Origin: Methanomassiliicoccales archaeon
GTDB lineage: Archaea; Thermoplasmatota; Thermoplasmata; Methanomassiliicoccales; JACIVX01
Assembly (NCBI GenBank): GCA_029907465.1
Contig: JARYLV010000002.1
Coordinates: 62,001 to 126,000 of the forward strand
Direction of reading: 5' to 3'
DNA length: 64,000 nt
Shown here one piece after another: positions 46,006-55,127 of this stretch. The number at the start of each line of letters is the position of its first letter. Position 1 is the stretch's first letter. The position numbers and the translations under genes are program-made. Below the pieces are notes generated by a model that saw nothing but the letters and a program-made list of their open reading frames with translations, made no database searches and was not told the origin of the DNA.

Positions 46006-47096
46006 TGGAAGAGTATCTCGTCGAGGCCCGCGGGTTGAAAAAGCATTTCCCTATCCGCGGTGGGCTCTTCAGGAGAGAGCTCGCCAGTGTGAAGGCTGTT
46101 GACGGTGTTAACATCGCGATAAGAAAAGGTGAGACTGTAGGCCTCGTGGGAGAGAGCGGGTGTGGCAAGACAACAGCGGGCCGCTGCATGCTCAATCTGG
46201 TTCCGCCGACGGATGGGCATGTGTATTATCGGATGCCTTCAGCGGTAAGAAAGAGGCTCGTTGAAATTGAAGAGAAATTATGTCTATTGGATCAAAAAAA
46301 TCCATACGATGAAAAGGAAAAGGTCAAACTGGAGAACGAGCTACTGGAGATCCAGAAGACTTATGCATTGGACATGAAGGAAGAGGAAGAGATGAGAAAG
46401 CTCAGGCGCTATATGCAGATAGTCTTTCAGGATCCATTTTCATCCCTCAATCCGAGGATGCTCATAAAGGATATCGTTGGCGAGCCGCTGCTCGTGCACG
46501 GTGTGGCGAAAGGCGAAGAGCTGCGGGAGAGAGTCACTGCACTTTTGGAGAGGGTTGGTCTTAACCCAGAGCATCTCTACAGGTATCCCCATGAGTTCAG
46601 CGGAGGACAGAGACAGAGAATCGGTATTGCACGCGCATTTGCGCTAAATCCAGATTTCGTTGTGTTGGATGAGCCGACTTCCGCGTTAGATGTCTCTGTT
46701 CAGGCACAAATATTGAACTTACTCAATGACCTCCAGGCGGAGTTCGGACTTTCATATCTTTTCATATCCCATGACCTTAGCACGATTAGGTACATGTGTG
46801 ACACGATCAACGTCATGTATTTAGGAAAGATCGTTGAAACGGCGAGCAAAGATGAACTTTTTAGAAAACCACTTCACCCTTACACCGAGGCACTCCTCTC
46901 AGTGATTCCGATCCCAGACCCTGATCTCCGAAGAGACAGGATCATCCTTGCTGGCGATCTCCCGAGCCCGGCCAACCCACCATCAGGATGTCGGTTCCAT
47001 ACGAGGTGCAGATATCGAGAGGCAATATGTGAACAGAAAGAGCCGCCACTTGTAGATAAAGGCGGCGGGCATCTTGTTGCCTGTCATTTCCGATGA
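46005..47096 (+). CDS. dppF: Peptide ABC transporter ATPase DppF with inserted helix
   Basis: 363-residue ATPase partner of DppD. Walker [11 protein letters not shown]-loop [13 protein letters not shown], signature FSGGQRQR, Walker [10 protein letters not shown] and the C-terminal Cys motif [16 protein letters not shown] are present. Between Walker A and the Q-loop there is an insertion (about residues 75-130) with helical, charged sequence, placed like the first insertion of DppD. The ATG overlaps the dppD stop (TGATG), so the two are translated together. The open frame extends upstream but the overlap start is preferred. Confidence 0.94.
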   Translation: MEEYLVEARGLKKHFPIRGGLFRRELASVKAVDGVNIAIRKGETVGLVGESGCGKTTAGRCMLNLVPPTDGHVYYRMPSAVRKRLVEIEEKLCLLDQKNPYDEKEKVKLENELLEIQKTYALDMKEEEEMRKLRRYMQIVFQDPFSSLNPRMLIKDIVGEPLLVHGVAKGEELRERVTALLERVGLNPEHLYRYPHEFSGGQRQRIGIARAFALNPDFVVLDEPTSALDVSVQAQILNLLNDLQAEFGLSYLFISHDLSTIRYMCDTINVMYLGKIVETASKDELFRKPLHPYTEALLSVIPIPDPDLRRDRIILAGDLPSPANPPSGCRFHTRCRYREAICEQKEPPLVDKGGGHLVACHFR

Positions 47097-47105
47097 GAAT
47101 AGAAT

Positions 47106-47423
47106 ATGGCAAAAAAACGCCTAATTAGAATTCAAGAAAAAGACAGTGTGCATGAAGGGACCGAGGAGATCAAAGAACAGGAGATAAGTTGGGCTTCATG
47201 GGTCAAGAAAACCTACCTTAAGTACTGGTACGCAGTCGGATGTATGTTCCTCGATTCATTTGTTATTCTTGAGATCATTAGGGTTTATGGTACTAGCGCG
47301 ACTCTAGCCATAATCGCATTCACTCTTGTTTTACTAGTTCTCTTAGAAGTGTTCATCTATAGCAAAATCTGGAAGCACGAATCAAATAAGAGCGGAAAAG
47401 ACGGGCAGATGAAGAGGCAGTAG
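47106..47423 (+). CDS. Small two-helix membrane protein of transporter operon
   Basis: 105-residue protein with a charged N-terminus (~40 residues), two hydrophobic helices (about 38-60 and 65-88) and a basic tail. It starts nine bases after dppF in the same direction and is probably on the same transcript. No family recognised; a transporter accessory role is a guess from position only. Confidence 0.6.
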   Translation: MAKKRLIRIQEKDSVHEGTEEIKEQEISWASWVKKTYLKYWYAVGCMFLDSFVILEIIRVYGTSATLAIIAFTLVLLVLLEVFIYSKIWKHESNKSGKDGQMKRQ

Positions 47424-47444
47424 AATCTTAATAGCGTTATTTCC

Positions 47445-48155
47445 ATGGTAAAAGGGATGTCATCTGTCCCGGTGATACTCGCATCAGCCATCGCCTCCTT
47501 GATGATCTTCATTGTTATCGTATTGCTGGCCGCACACTATACCTCGTGCAACCTCCTGGACTTCTGGGTGGAGGATTCTTGGTTGGAGTCGATAGCGTAC
47601 GCCGCGCTCATCGCAATTGCGGCAATCTTTTTTTCTTTCATCAATCTCAAAATTGTCGACGGTCCCCCGCCTGTCAGTATGAACATCACTGGTGCCCTCG
47701 TCCCCTTGCTTGTGTCGTGCTTGATCATCATATTTCGGAGAATTAAAATCGCTCAATTGGTCATTTCAGTACCTACCATAACAGTCCTATCATACGCTTT
47801 CGCGGATATCAGGAACGGGCAGATCGTAATCGACTTTCCCTTTTGGCTCGTCATTTCTGCGGTTGCTGCATTATGCGCTTATATTTTTTCAGATGAAAAA
47901 GATCTGATGCAGGCCTCCGCAATTTCTTATGTAGCAGCTAGCCTCGGTGCATTTATAGGCCTCGATGTTTTGCAGCTCGTCTCGATATGGGGCAATGAAA
48001 CAGGAGAATTTATTTTTGGAGCAGGTGGGATTATTGATTTTGTTTTTCTCGCGGGTATCATCGCAATTGCAGTCCTTTGGACCGCGACGATTTCAGCTTC
48101 CTGTGTCAGGAGAATAATCGACGTAGATCACAAAAGAGTGAACAAAGAAACTTGA
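47445..48155 (+). CDS. Polytopic membrane protein (DUF1614-like)
   Basis: 236-residue protein with about seven hydrophobic segments. The stretch PPPVSMNITGALVPLLVSCLII and the later GAGGIIDFVFLAGIIAI resemble the DUF1614 family, whose function is unknown. Follows the small membrane protein gene by 21 bases and could belong to the end of the transporter operon. Start ATG 47445; the second ATG (47457) is also possible. Confidence 0.65.
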   Translation: MVKGMSSVPVILASAIASLMIFIVIVLLAAHYTSCNLLDFWVEDSWLESIAYAALIAIAAIFFSFINLKIVDGPPPVSMNITGALVPLLVSCLIIIFRRIKIAQLVISVPTITVLSYAFADIRNGQIVIDFPFWLVISAVAALCAYIFSDEKDLMQASAISYVAASLGAFIGLDVLQLVSIWGNETGEFIFGAGGIIDFVFLAGIIAIAVLWTATISASCVRRIIDVDHKRVNKET

Positions 48156-48232
48156 TTGAAAAAAATCCATCCAATACTTTCTTTAATTTGAAATGCGATT
48201 CGGGTTTTGGGGAAAGTTTGACAGTTGTAAGC

Positions 48233-48595
48233 ATGGATGACGTTGTAATGGCGTTGAAAAATACGCTGGGAAAGAAGGGGATGGCAGAGAATGATATAAA
48301 GCGCCTTGCAGAATATCTGATGAGCTTTTTCGGCTACACGAATGAAGTTATTGACAATCGTCTTACATCTGAGGACAGGGATGTTTTTTACATGTTGGAA
48401 GAAGAAGGATTGCTTACCACGACGCAGGAAGAAGTACACTTGAAAAAAGGGAAGCTCTGGAGGATCCATTACTGGATTTTAAAGAGCGATCAGATTCTCC
48501 GTCTTGCGAGACAGGGTGATGAAGAACAAAAGAAGAAGGACGATTCCTCAGCGATCTATGACCAGATTTCTGATGAAGTCTGGAGTCGGGAATGA
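48233..48595 (+). CDS. Small paralogous family protein (possibly DUF6015), copy 2
   Basis: 120-residue protein homologous to the one at 19822-20214. Matching blocks are FGYTNEVIDNRLTSEDRDVFYMLEEEGLL, GKLWRIHYWIL and the C-terminal IYDQISDEVWSRE. The frame extends upstream to 48077 over the end of the preceding gene, but homology begins at ATG 48233 (MDDVVMALKN). The nearby site-2 protease gene follows 80 bases later in the same direction. Confidence 0.78.
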   Translation: MDDVVMALKNTLGKKGMAENDIKRLAEYLMSFFGYTNEVIDNRLTSEDRDVFYMLEEEGLLTTTQEEVHLKKGKLWRIHYWILKSDQILRLARQGDEEQKKKDDSSAIYDQISDEVWSRE

Positions 48596-48674
48596 TTTTC
48601 GAGATTACGATGTCCATTTCCTTTCCCGGTTAATCCTTTAATACTTCTTCTTCCTTTACGAGCCAGAGAACTCG

Positions 48675-50282
48675 ATGAATCCATACATCATTGCGCTTAT
48701 CGTCCTTATCGCCTACATCTTTCTAGTCTACTTGTTACACAAGTCCGGCTTCCTTGCGAAGCACGGAATCCGACTGGTCGGACCAATCCTTATGTGGAGG
48801 ACGACCAGGGGAAAATTGTTGATAGATAAGCTATCGAAGCCGAGGAGATTTTGGCTTTTCTACAGCGCTCTTGCTAAGATCATCTGCATTGCTGCAATGA
48901 TAGTCATCATGGCTTTGCTGATCTGGGAAGCGACGATAGTTGCAGATATTCCTGCGGAGAGAGCGCCTGGACCTGAATTGCTTATCGGAATTCCGGGAAT
49001 AAACCCGATCATTCCTATCGGTTACGGCATCGTCGGGTTGATTGCTGCCATCGTGGCTCACGAATTCGCTCATGGCATCATGACACGAGCTGGCAATATG
49101 ACAGTGAAGTCGCTAGGTCTCCTCTTCCTCGTGGTTCCACTGGGGGCATTTGTTGAGCCCGATGAGGAGGAACTCGTCAGAACAGAGAAGAAGAAAAGGA
49201 CGAGCGTATACGCGGCAGGTCCTGCGACGAACATTGTTCTGGCACTTATTTGCGCCATTATATTTTCTTCACTCTTTGTTGCTTCGGCAACGCCCGTTAG
49301 GCCTAATCCCGTCGTTATTAGTGTCGCAGATGATAGTCCAGCGGAACATGCAGGACTGTTTTTTGGGTCGCAGATTATGAGGATTGGAGGACTACAAGTT
49401 GCGAATATATCCGACATCGGGAACATTAGCGCTCCTGACCCTGGCGAGCTGGTTTCCGTTGAGTTTTACTACGCAGGCCATATTAATCAAGTGAATATTA
49501 CATCGGGAGTTGTGGTAACGCAGACGGCTCCAGGATTGCCTGCGGCTATGGCTGGAATTAAACCAGGAATGATCATCGCTTCTATCAACGATACAATCGT
49601 GCGTAATGAATCTGACTTTAAGAGAGCGATGTCATTGACAAAGCCGTACCAGACGGTGAACATCACGCTGCTTGCATACTTTGATGCGACTGGAACTTTC
49701 GAAGTGTTTGATGAGATAACGGAGATAACTCTGGAGAGCAAGCTGGAATATTACAAAAAAATGGCGCCAGAACTGATAGGACCAGATTTCAAAGACACTG
49801 GATATCTTGGTGTTAACACGGCATACATCGGTGCGACGCTCAATTCCCCAGATGTGTTGTTAAAGAGGCTTGCCCATCCATACGCAGGCGTTACTGACTT
49901 TGATAGTTTTGTTTCAGCAACGCTCAGATACATCTCACTGCCATTTCTCGGTCTCGCACCATTAAGGTCGCCGCTAGCTGATCTTTTCGTACCTGGTGGT
50001 GTGATAGCATTTCTCCCTACGAGCGCATTTTGGGTGATAGCTAATTGCATGTACTGGGTCTTTTGGATAAATCTCATGGTTGGTTTAACGAATGTCTTGC
50101 CAGCTGTCCCGCTTGATGGCGGATACCTTTTCAAGGATTGGCTTGACTCAGTTGTCAGGAAGTTAAAGAAGAACGCGACAGAAAGGGAGAGGGAAAAGTA
50201 CATCGCGGCAATCACTTATACTCTCGCTTTCTTCGTTCTAGCGCTGATACTCTGGCAGATCATCGGGCCGAGAATCATCTAG
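48675..50282 (+). CDS. Site-2 protease family (M50) intramembrane metalloprotease
   Basis: 535-residue membrane protease. The zinc motif is HEFAHG (HExxH) in IAAIVAHEFAHGIMTRAGN; the second motif NVLPAVPLDGGYLF supplies the Asp ligand. Two PDZ-like domains lie between them (near residues 215-275 and 285-355, with DDSPAEHAGL and GLPAAMAGIKPGMIIASIN). Hydrophobic helices occur at both ends. S2P proteases cut membrane-bound regulators or signal peptide remnants; the substrate here is unknown. ATG start with the strand-neutral spacing of a monocistronic gene. Confidence 0.9.
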   Translation: MNPYIIALIVLIAYIFLVYLLHKSGFLAKHGIRLVGPILMWRTTRGKLLIDKLSKPRRFWLFYSALAKIICIAAMIVIMALLIWEATIVADIPAERAPGPELLIGIPGINPIIPIGYGIVGLIAAIVAHEFAHGIMTRAGNMTVKSLGLLFLVVPLGAFVEPDEEELVRTEKKKRTSVYAAGPATNIVLALICAIIFSSLFVASATPVRPNPVVISVADDSPAEHAGLFFGSQIMRIGGLQVANISDIGNISAPDPGELVSVEFYYAGHINQVNITSGVVVTQTAPGLPAAMAGIKPGMIIASINDTIVRNESDFKRAMSLTKPYQTVNITLLAYFDATGTFEVFDEITEITLESKLEYYKKMAPELIGPDFKDTGYLGVNTAYIGATLNSPDVLLKRLAHPYAGVTDFDSFVSATLRYISLPFLGLAPLRSPLADLFVPGGVIAFLPTSAFWVIANCMYWVFWINLMVGLTNVLPAVPLDGGYLFKDWLDSVVRKLKKNATEREREKYIAAITYTLAFFVLALILWQIIGPRII

Positions 50283-50291
50283 ACCTACTGT

Positions 50292-50567
50292 TTATCTCTT
50301 TGCAAACGAGATGAAAACAATGCGAAATCCAGACTCGTTGCATCGGGGGCAGAGATCGGGATCAAGCGATTTGAAATTTGAAAAGAGCTCGTATATCCCT
50401 CCGCAATTCGGGCATTTTCTGTAAATGGCAAATGGGGGCTTGAAATGCTCGCAGAACTCAACCAATTCCTCTCTGTTATGCGGGCAGGAATCAGTCCAAC
50501 AATTATCACACAGACTTCTGCGACTGAGGTTGACGCAAAGATGCTCCCCGACCCTTACCCTAGTCAT
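50292..50567 (-). CDS. Small zinc-binding protein
   Basis: 91-residue protein with an N-terminal Cys cluster (CDNCWTDSCPHNREELVEFCEHF) and a C-terminal zinc ribbon (CPNCGGIYELF...CPRCNES). Conserved-looking hydrophobic core at the end (FRIVFISFAK). No known function. It converges on the site-2 protease gene with nine bases between stops. Confidence 0.65.
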   Translation of the reverse strand: MTRVRVGEHLCVNLSRRSLCDNCWTDSCPHNREELVEFCEHFKPPFAIYRKCPNCGGIYELFSNFKSLDPDLCPRCNESGFRIVFISFAKR

Positions 50568-50725
50568 CAGATTTCACCGGGTATTCACGACAGTCTTTCA
50601 ATTAATAGCTCTTAGTATTTGAACTTAAACAAAGCAATTTTCGGTAACTGCACGCCGATTTCGTTAAGACGCAAAATAAGAGGACAAAACAGAAAAAAAG
50701 AAAAGGGAAAATTCACTCTCCAACA

Positions 50726-52831
50726 TTACGCGATGTTATTCCTCACCCTATCCTTGAGTTCTCCGATCTTGCCCTTGTTCCAGCTACTCGTCTTCGAAAA
50801 GAAGCCAGTGACCCTTGTGATCCCTTCGACATCAGGCGAAGAGCAATATGGACAGGTTGACCTCAGCCCTCTACTCGTCTTACCGCAGCTCAGGCAGGAT
50901 GTGAACTCAGGACTGAAAGCGATTTGAGCATTCTGACTGTTCTCAAATGTCTTTCTAACGAACGAAGCTATGCTTTCTGCTGGAGGCTTATGTTCACCGA
51001 GCCACACATGCGTGAGTGCACCGGCCTCGATCAACGGATGGAAGAGTCCCTCTGTTCGTACTCTTTCAATCGCGCTCACTGGTGCTCCGACATTGAGATA
51101 TGTTGAGTTCGTATAGTAGATTTCACCAGTGCTCTTGTTGCCCCGTATGACCGTAGGAGCTTGGAGCGGATAGTACTTCATGTCGAGTCTTGCAAAGCGG
51201 TATGCTGTGCTTTCAGCCGGTGTCTGCTCAAGAGGCATTCTTATACCGTACTCTGCACCGAGCCGATCAGCCTCGGTTTTCATCGCAGCAATCACCTTCA
51301 AACCGAATCGTAATGCGTCTTTTGACTCATGCATCTGTTCACCGGTATGATATTGGACCATCTCGTTGAGTCCGACCATCCCGACAAGATAGGACGCCTT
51401 TTCCAATCTGAAATAGGGCTCTCCGTCGAGATTCATTGTTAGAAGCGCAAGAGGACCGTGTTTGCCCATCTTGAGCAGCTTTGTTATGAATTCTTTTTTC
51501 TGGAGATGGGCCTGTGCAACGAGTTCCACGCGTTCCCGGAGTATCTCGAAGAGTTTTTCATCATCCTGATGCGCCTCATATGCAATTCTCGGCAAATTAA
51601 TCGTCACGTTCTGCATCGCAGAATACCTCATTTTCCAGGGCATCTTAGCGTCCTCAAGATCATTCTTGTCGAGCTTAAAGGCTAATCTGCAGCACTCGCT
51701 GATCTTTGCAGTATTCCCACGATCAAACACGAAGTACGTGTTTCCCTTTTCCGATGCGACATGCGATATTTTCTGCAGAAACTCCTCATGACCATCGGTT
51801 GAGAAGAACTTCTCAGTCATGTGGACATTGGGTTTCGGGAAGAAGAACGGCCTGCCGAGTGCGTCGCCTTCGAGATAGACATCGAAAAGCGCCGATACAA
51901 ATCGTTGGCTCTCTTCGATGTAATCTTCGTAATTCTGCCCCGTGAATTCTCCCTTTGGACCAATGGCGGGGACACCAACGAAATGGTTCGGAATTTCCCA
52001 GTAAAGGTTGAGGTCGCTGAAGATTGATTGACCGCCCCTTGCAACGGCTTGCTGTGCAAATTCAAAAATCAGAATCTGCGCCAGCTGTTTCATCCTGACA
52101 TCGTCGACATTCTCGAGATAAGGGGCGAGGAATATGTTAACGGCGTCCCACCCTATCGCGCCTGCGAAGTGACCTTGGAGAGCTGCTGAGAACTTTATGA
52201 TTTGCTCAATTAGAACTTCTGGATGCTTCGCTGGTTTTGCAATAGATATCGCATTGGGTAGATTTAGACCAAATTTTTTGACGTATTCAATTGATTGTCC
52301 GCTGCAGTAGGGTCTGTCTATCATACCCAGATCGTGCAAATGAATGTCACCGCGCATATGAGCGTCCGCAAGCTCCTGTGAAAAAACTTCAAGCAACGCG
52401 AATTCCTTCTTGATCCTCTCAGCGAGTGTCAGATTTGTGGCTTCTGGCCCATGTGGAACATTAGCATTTTCTTTGTTTGGATTCATGATGATCTGTCGTG
52501 TGTCGTAGAGAGGCACGCCGAGTCTCGTGTGTTGCTTCCGGATCTTCGCCAGCCCATATTCTACGAGCTTCGCATTCGTCAATTCTCTGATCAGAGGTGC
52601 TGTAATTACGTCTAGATCAAGGCTCAATATCAATTTCTCCACTTCGCGAGCTACGATCGAAGCAGCGTCTTCGCTGATCGTTGTTTCACGGATCAGCGCT
52701 TCGTAAATCTTGCTTCGATCCCATTTCTTTATCTCTTCATCAGACGTCCTGACAAAGAGCGACAATTCGGTCGACTCTTTTTCATCGGAGTAAACCTCTC
52801 CAGGTTCGCGAAGATACTCTACCGCCTTCAT
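50726..52831 (-). CDS. nrdD: Anaerobic ribonucleoside-triphosphate reductase (NrdD)
   Basis: 701-residue class III ribonucleotide reductase, which makes deoxyribonucleotides under strict anaerobiosis with a glycyl radical. The C-terminal end has the zinc site CLSCGK...CPYC and the glycyl-radical motif RVTGFFSKTSSWNKGKIGELKDR, in which the Gly after RVT carries the radical. The N-terminal ~100 residues are an ATP-cone-like domain (WDRSKIYEALIRETTISEDAASIVA). Other blocks are HMRGDIHLHDLG and ARGGQSIFSDLNLYW. The activase gene nrdG is not adjacent. The ATG start is used. Confidence 0.95.
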   Translation of the reverse strand: MKAVEYLREPGEVYSDEKESTELSLFVRTSDEEIKKWDRSKIYEALIRETTISEDAASIVAREVEKLILSLDLDVITAPLIRELTNAKLVEYGLAKIRKQHTRLGVPLYDTRQIIMNPNKENANVPHGPEATNLTLAERIKKEFALLEVFSQELADAHMRGDIHLHDLGMIDRPYCSGQSIEYVKKFGLNLPNAISIAKPAKHPEVLIEQIIKFSAALQGHFAGAIGWDAVNIFLAPYLENVDDVRMKQLAQILIFEFAQQAVARGGQSIFSDLNLYWEIPNHFVGVPAIGPKGEFTGQNYEDYIEESQRFVSALFDVYLEGDALGRPFFFPKPNVHMTEKFFSTDGHEEFLQKISHVASEKGNTYFVFDRGNTAKISECCRLAFKLDKNDLEDAKMPWKMRYSAMQNVTINLPRIAYEAHQDDEKLFEILRERVELVAQAHLQKKEFITKLLKMGKHGPLALLTMNLDGEPYFRLEKASYLVGMVGLNEMVQYHTGEQMHESKDALRFGLKVIAAMKTEADRLGAEYGIRMPLEQTPAESTAYRFARLDMKYYPLQAPTVIRGNKSTGEIYYTNSTYLNVGAPVSAIERVRTEGLFHPLIEAGALTHVWLGEHKPPAESIASFVRKTFENSQNAQIAFSPEFTSCLSCGKTSRGLRSTCPYCSSPDVEGITRVTGFFSKTSSWNKGKIGELKDRVRNNIA

Positions 52832-52999
52832 GTTATCACACTTCTCAAAAGTGATGCTAAGATATCACGCATCCCATTACAAGGCAACTAATACTATTTT
52901 CAGCCCACCTTAAAGGAATTTTGGAACACGTTTTGATAAAAATTAACGGCCATTGGAAGGGTATTTATTTATCAAATCTTTTACCATATTTGTGATCAA

Positions 53000-53581
53000 T
53001 TGTTTCATCCAGAAGAAGATTTAAGGAGGACAATTTACGAGATACTAGGCTCCGAAGGTAAATCCATCAGCGCCCTCTCAAAAGAATTGGAAAAAAGAGG
53101 ATTTAAAATCCACCGGTTGGTATTGACAGGATATCTCAGAGCATTAGCAGACATCAGACTACTCCGAGAATATGAGGTACCTCCAGCTAAACTTTACGTT
53201 CCTGCGAAAGCTCAGGAGAAGGATATTTATACTGTCGTAGGAGAAAAAGCCAGGATGATAGCAAGTGGCGAAAAGGCGAATGCCCTGATCTTGTACACAC
53301 TCTGCAAACTCTTCAAACGACCAATATTTCAGGATGAATTAAAAAGAGCAGGGGTTGAAGACCGAATGCCCGGGAGGATCGCGACAACGGAAGAAAGACA
53401 GGAGGCGAAGAAGGTTCTTTCAAAAGCTGGATGGAAAATCCCTGATAGCGTCAAAGCATATTTAATCGAGGACGAAACGCTCAAGGAAGCGTCTGATGAG
53501 ATCTTGAAGATGATTGTTTTGGACTTTTTTGATGCATGGCACATGGTAAAGGAAACCACTCAGACCAAGTTGTCAATTTAG
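53000..53581 (+). CDS. Winged-helix DNA-binding protein
   Basis: 193-residue protein of unrecognised family. The first 65 residues form a winged-helix-like unit (DLRRTIYEILGSEGKSISALSKELEKRG, then RLVLTGYLRALADIRLLREYEV). The rest is helical. A TATA-like TATTTATT lies about 30 bases upstream of the TTG start, which therefore sits at the transcript's 5' end (leaderless). Probably a regulator or an archaeal wHTH protein with a metabolic partner. Confidence 0.72.
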   Translation: MFHPEEDLRRTIYEILGSEGKSISALSKELEKRGFKIHRLVLTGYLRALADIRLLREYEVPPAKLYVPAKAQEKDIYTVVGEKARMIASGEKANALILYTLCKLFKRPIFQDELKRAGVEDRMPGRIATTEERQEAKKVLSKAGWKIPDSVKAYLIEDETLKEASDEILKMIVLDFFDAWHMVKETTQTKLSI

Positions 53582-53682
53582 ATTACTGATATGAGATGTG
53601 AAAAACTGCTTTCACGAAAGAGATCATTTGATTGTAGAATTCGGGGTGGAAAATATTTATTATCAAGCGTATACAGAGCCAC

Positions 53683-54696
53683 ATGAATCTCGAAGCCCTG
53701 ATATCAGATATCAAAAAACACCCTGGGATTACGAGGAAACGTACGATCTCTGACGTTCTTCACTTCTTCCCAAAGATCGATCAAGGAAACATCCTGGCTT
53801 CTTGGGGAGAGGATGCAGCTGTCATCGAATTCGGCGATTCTGTTCTTCTGCTCGCCGCTGATGGCATCATGGAACCATTGATGAAGACGAATCCCTACTT
53901 CGCGGGCTATTACTCAGTTCTTGTCAACATCCACGACATTCTTGCCATGGGCGGGATTCCCCTCGCCATGGTTGACGTGATTTCTATGAAAGAGGAAAAA
54001 ATTTGTGCGCAGGTCATGAGAGGCGTTGAAGCAGCTGTAAGAAAATTCGGTGTCCCCATGGTCGGCGGTCACACCCATCCAGATTGTGAATATCATGCTA
54101 TCGACGTTGCAATATTGGGCTTCGCTGGAAAGAACGAAGTCATTTATAGTCACACGGCTGAAAGCGGTGACGATATTATTTTCGCGATGGACACGGACGG
54201 TTATTTTCCAGATAGGTTGCCTTACGCATGGGACACCACTTCAAAGAAGAGCGAGGAATTCGTAAGGCGGCAGATGCGTATCATGAATGAGATCGGAAAG
54301 AAAGGTCTAGCCACCGCTGGAAAAGATATGAGTAATCCAGGGTCTTTAGGGACGCTCGGCATGTTGCTTGAAACAAGTGGGAAAGGAGGTATTGTCGATA
54401 TCGATCTGATACCAAAGCCAGAAAACGAGGATCTCACACAATGGCTCAAGGCTTACCAGGGCTTTGGATTTGTACTGACAGCGAACCCTGATAACTCTGA
54501 AGAGATCATCAATTTGTTTAGGACTGTAAGCGTAGAGGCGGCAGTTGTTGGGAGTGTGCAATCAAACAATAAACTCATCCTGAAACAAGGAAACAATACA
54601 GGCGTTCTCTTTGATTTTGACAAGGACGTAATTGCAGGATGCAAGGGACCTTTAGTAACGGAAAGAGTTCGCAAGAAGTCTGAAAAATTGTGCTAG
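53683..54696 (+). CDS. PurM-like ATP-binding protein (methanogenesis marker 2-like)
   Basis: 337-residue AIR-synthase/PurM-fold protein. Blocks are WGEDAAVIEFGD, LLLAADGIMEPLMKTNPYFAGYYSVLVNIHDILAMGG, VGGHTHPDC, and the distinctive KDMSNPGSLGTLGMLLETSGKGG. These fit the COG2144/methanogenesis-marker-2 group, which also occurs in some non-methanogens; the reaction is unknown, the fold suggests ATP-dependent phosphorylation or selenophosphate-like chemistry. The stop codon (54694-54696) overlaps the last bases of the SRP RNA encoded on the other strand. Confidence 0.82.
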   Translation: MNLEALISDIKKHPGITRKRTISDVLHFFPKIDQGNILASWGEDAAVIEFGDSVLLLAADGIMEPLMKTNPYFAGYYSVLVNIHDILAMGGIPLAMVDVISMKEEKICAQVMRGVEAAVRKFGVPMVGGHTHPDCEYHAIDVAILGFAGKNEVIYSHTAESGDDIIFAMDTDGYFPDRLPYAWDTTSKKSEEFVRRQMRIMNEIGKKGLATAGKDMSNPGSLGTLGMLLETSGKGGIVDIDLIPKPENEDLTQWLKAYQGFGFVLTANPDNSEEIINLFRTVSVEAAVVGSVQSNNKLILKQGNNTGVLFDFDKDVIAGCKGPLVTERVRKKSEKLC

Positions 54697-55001
54697 GCCG
54701 CAGGGGTTGCCGCCTGGTTCGAAGAGGATTGTCCAGACACCTTCTCGGCCCCGTTTGCCCCCGAGCGTCGGTAGTTCATGGTTAAGCTGCTCCCGTCAGG
54801 GCCTGACTCGTTCCCCATGATTAGAGCAAAGGATGCAGCCCTCCAGCTGCATCGCAATGCTGCCACCGACCCCGAGGAACAAGACCTCATCGTTGGTGTA
54901 AGGGTCCTCATCGTTCCAGTTACGACGTCCCCTGCTGTCACCCCCGCATATCGACGATTTCGGTGTATAAGGGCACGCCGAACGCCCCGGTCAAGCCTAG
55001 C
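54692..55001 (-). ncRNA. SRP RNA (7S RNA)
   Basis: Archaeal signal recognition particle RNA of about 310 nt, on the minus strand. The 5' part has GGGGCGTTCGGCGTGCCC and CCGAAATCGTCGATATGCGG, the archaeal Alu-domain/helix 5 sequence. Helix 8 shows GTCAGGCCCTGACGGGAGCAGC, with the symmetric loop bound by SRP54. The ends pair (GCTAGGC at 55001-54995 with GCCTAGC at 54698-54692). The short reading frames in this GC-rich stretch are therefore not genes. Ends are estimated from pairing and the promoter position. Confidence 0.93.
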
Positions 55002-55024
55002 GAATGCTCATTAACCCATTTTCG

Positions 55025-55033
55025 TATTTATAT
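55025..55033 (-). promoter_or_regulatory. TATA element for SRP RNA
   Basis: ATATAAATA on the minus strand, centred about 28 bases upstream of the SRP RNA 5' end; textbook spacing for archaeal transcription start. Confidence 0.7.
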
Positions 55034-55127
55034 CTATTCTCGATTGACATTTTTCTCTAAAACTATTATTCTGGAAAATTCATTTGGCAATCTTTATCTC
55101 ATAGCTCGAATCTATACCATCTAGGGG

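Noticed and set aside
50726-52831. Missing nrdG beside nrdD as a sign of a broken system
   Set aside because: In archaea the activase is often encoded elsewhere; NrdD itself has the glycyl-radical and zinc motifs.
54693-55014. Two overlapping open frames, one on each strand, in a GC-rich stretch
   Set aside because: The region carries the archaeal SRP RNA with matching ends, helix 8 motif and a promoter at the right distance; the frames are by-products.
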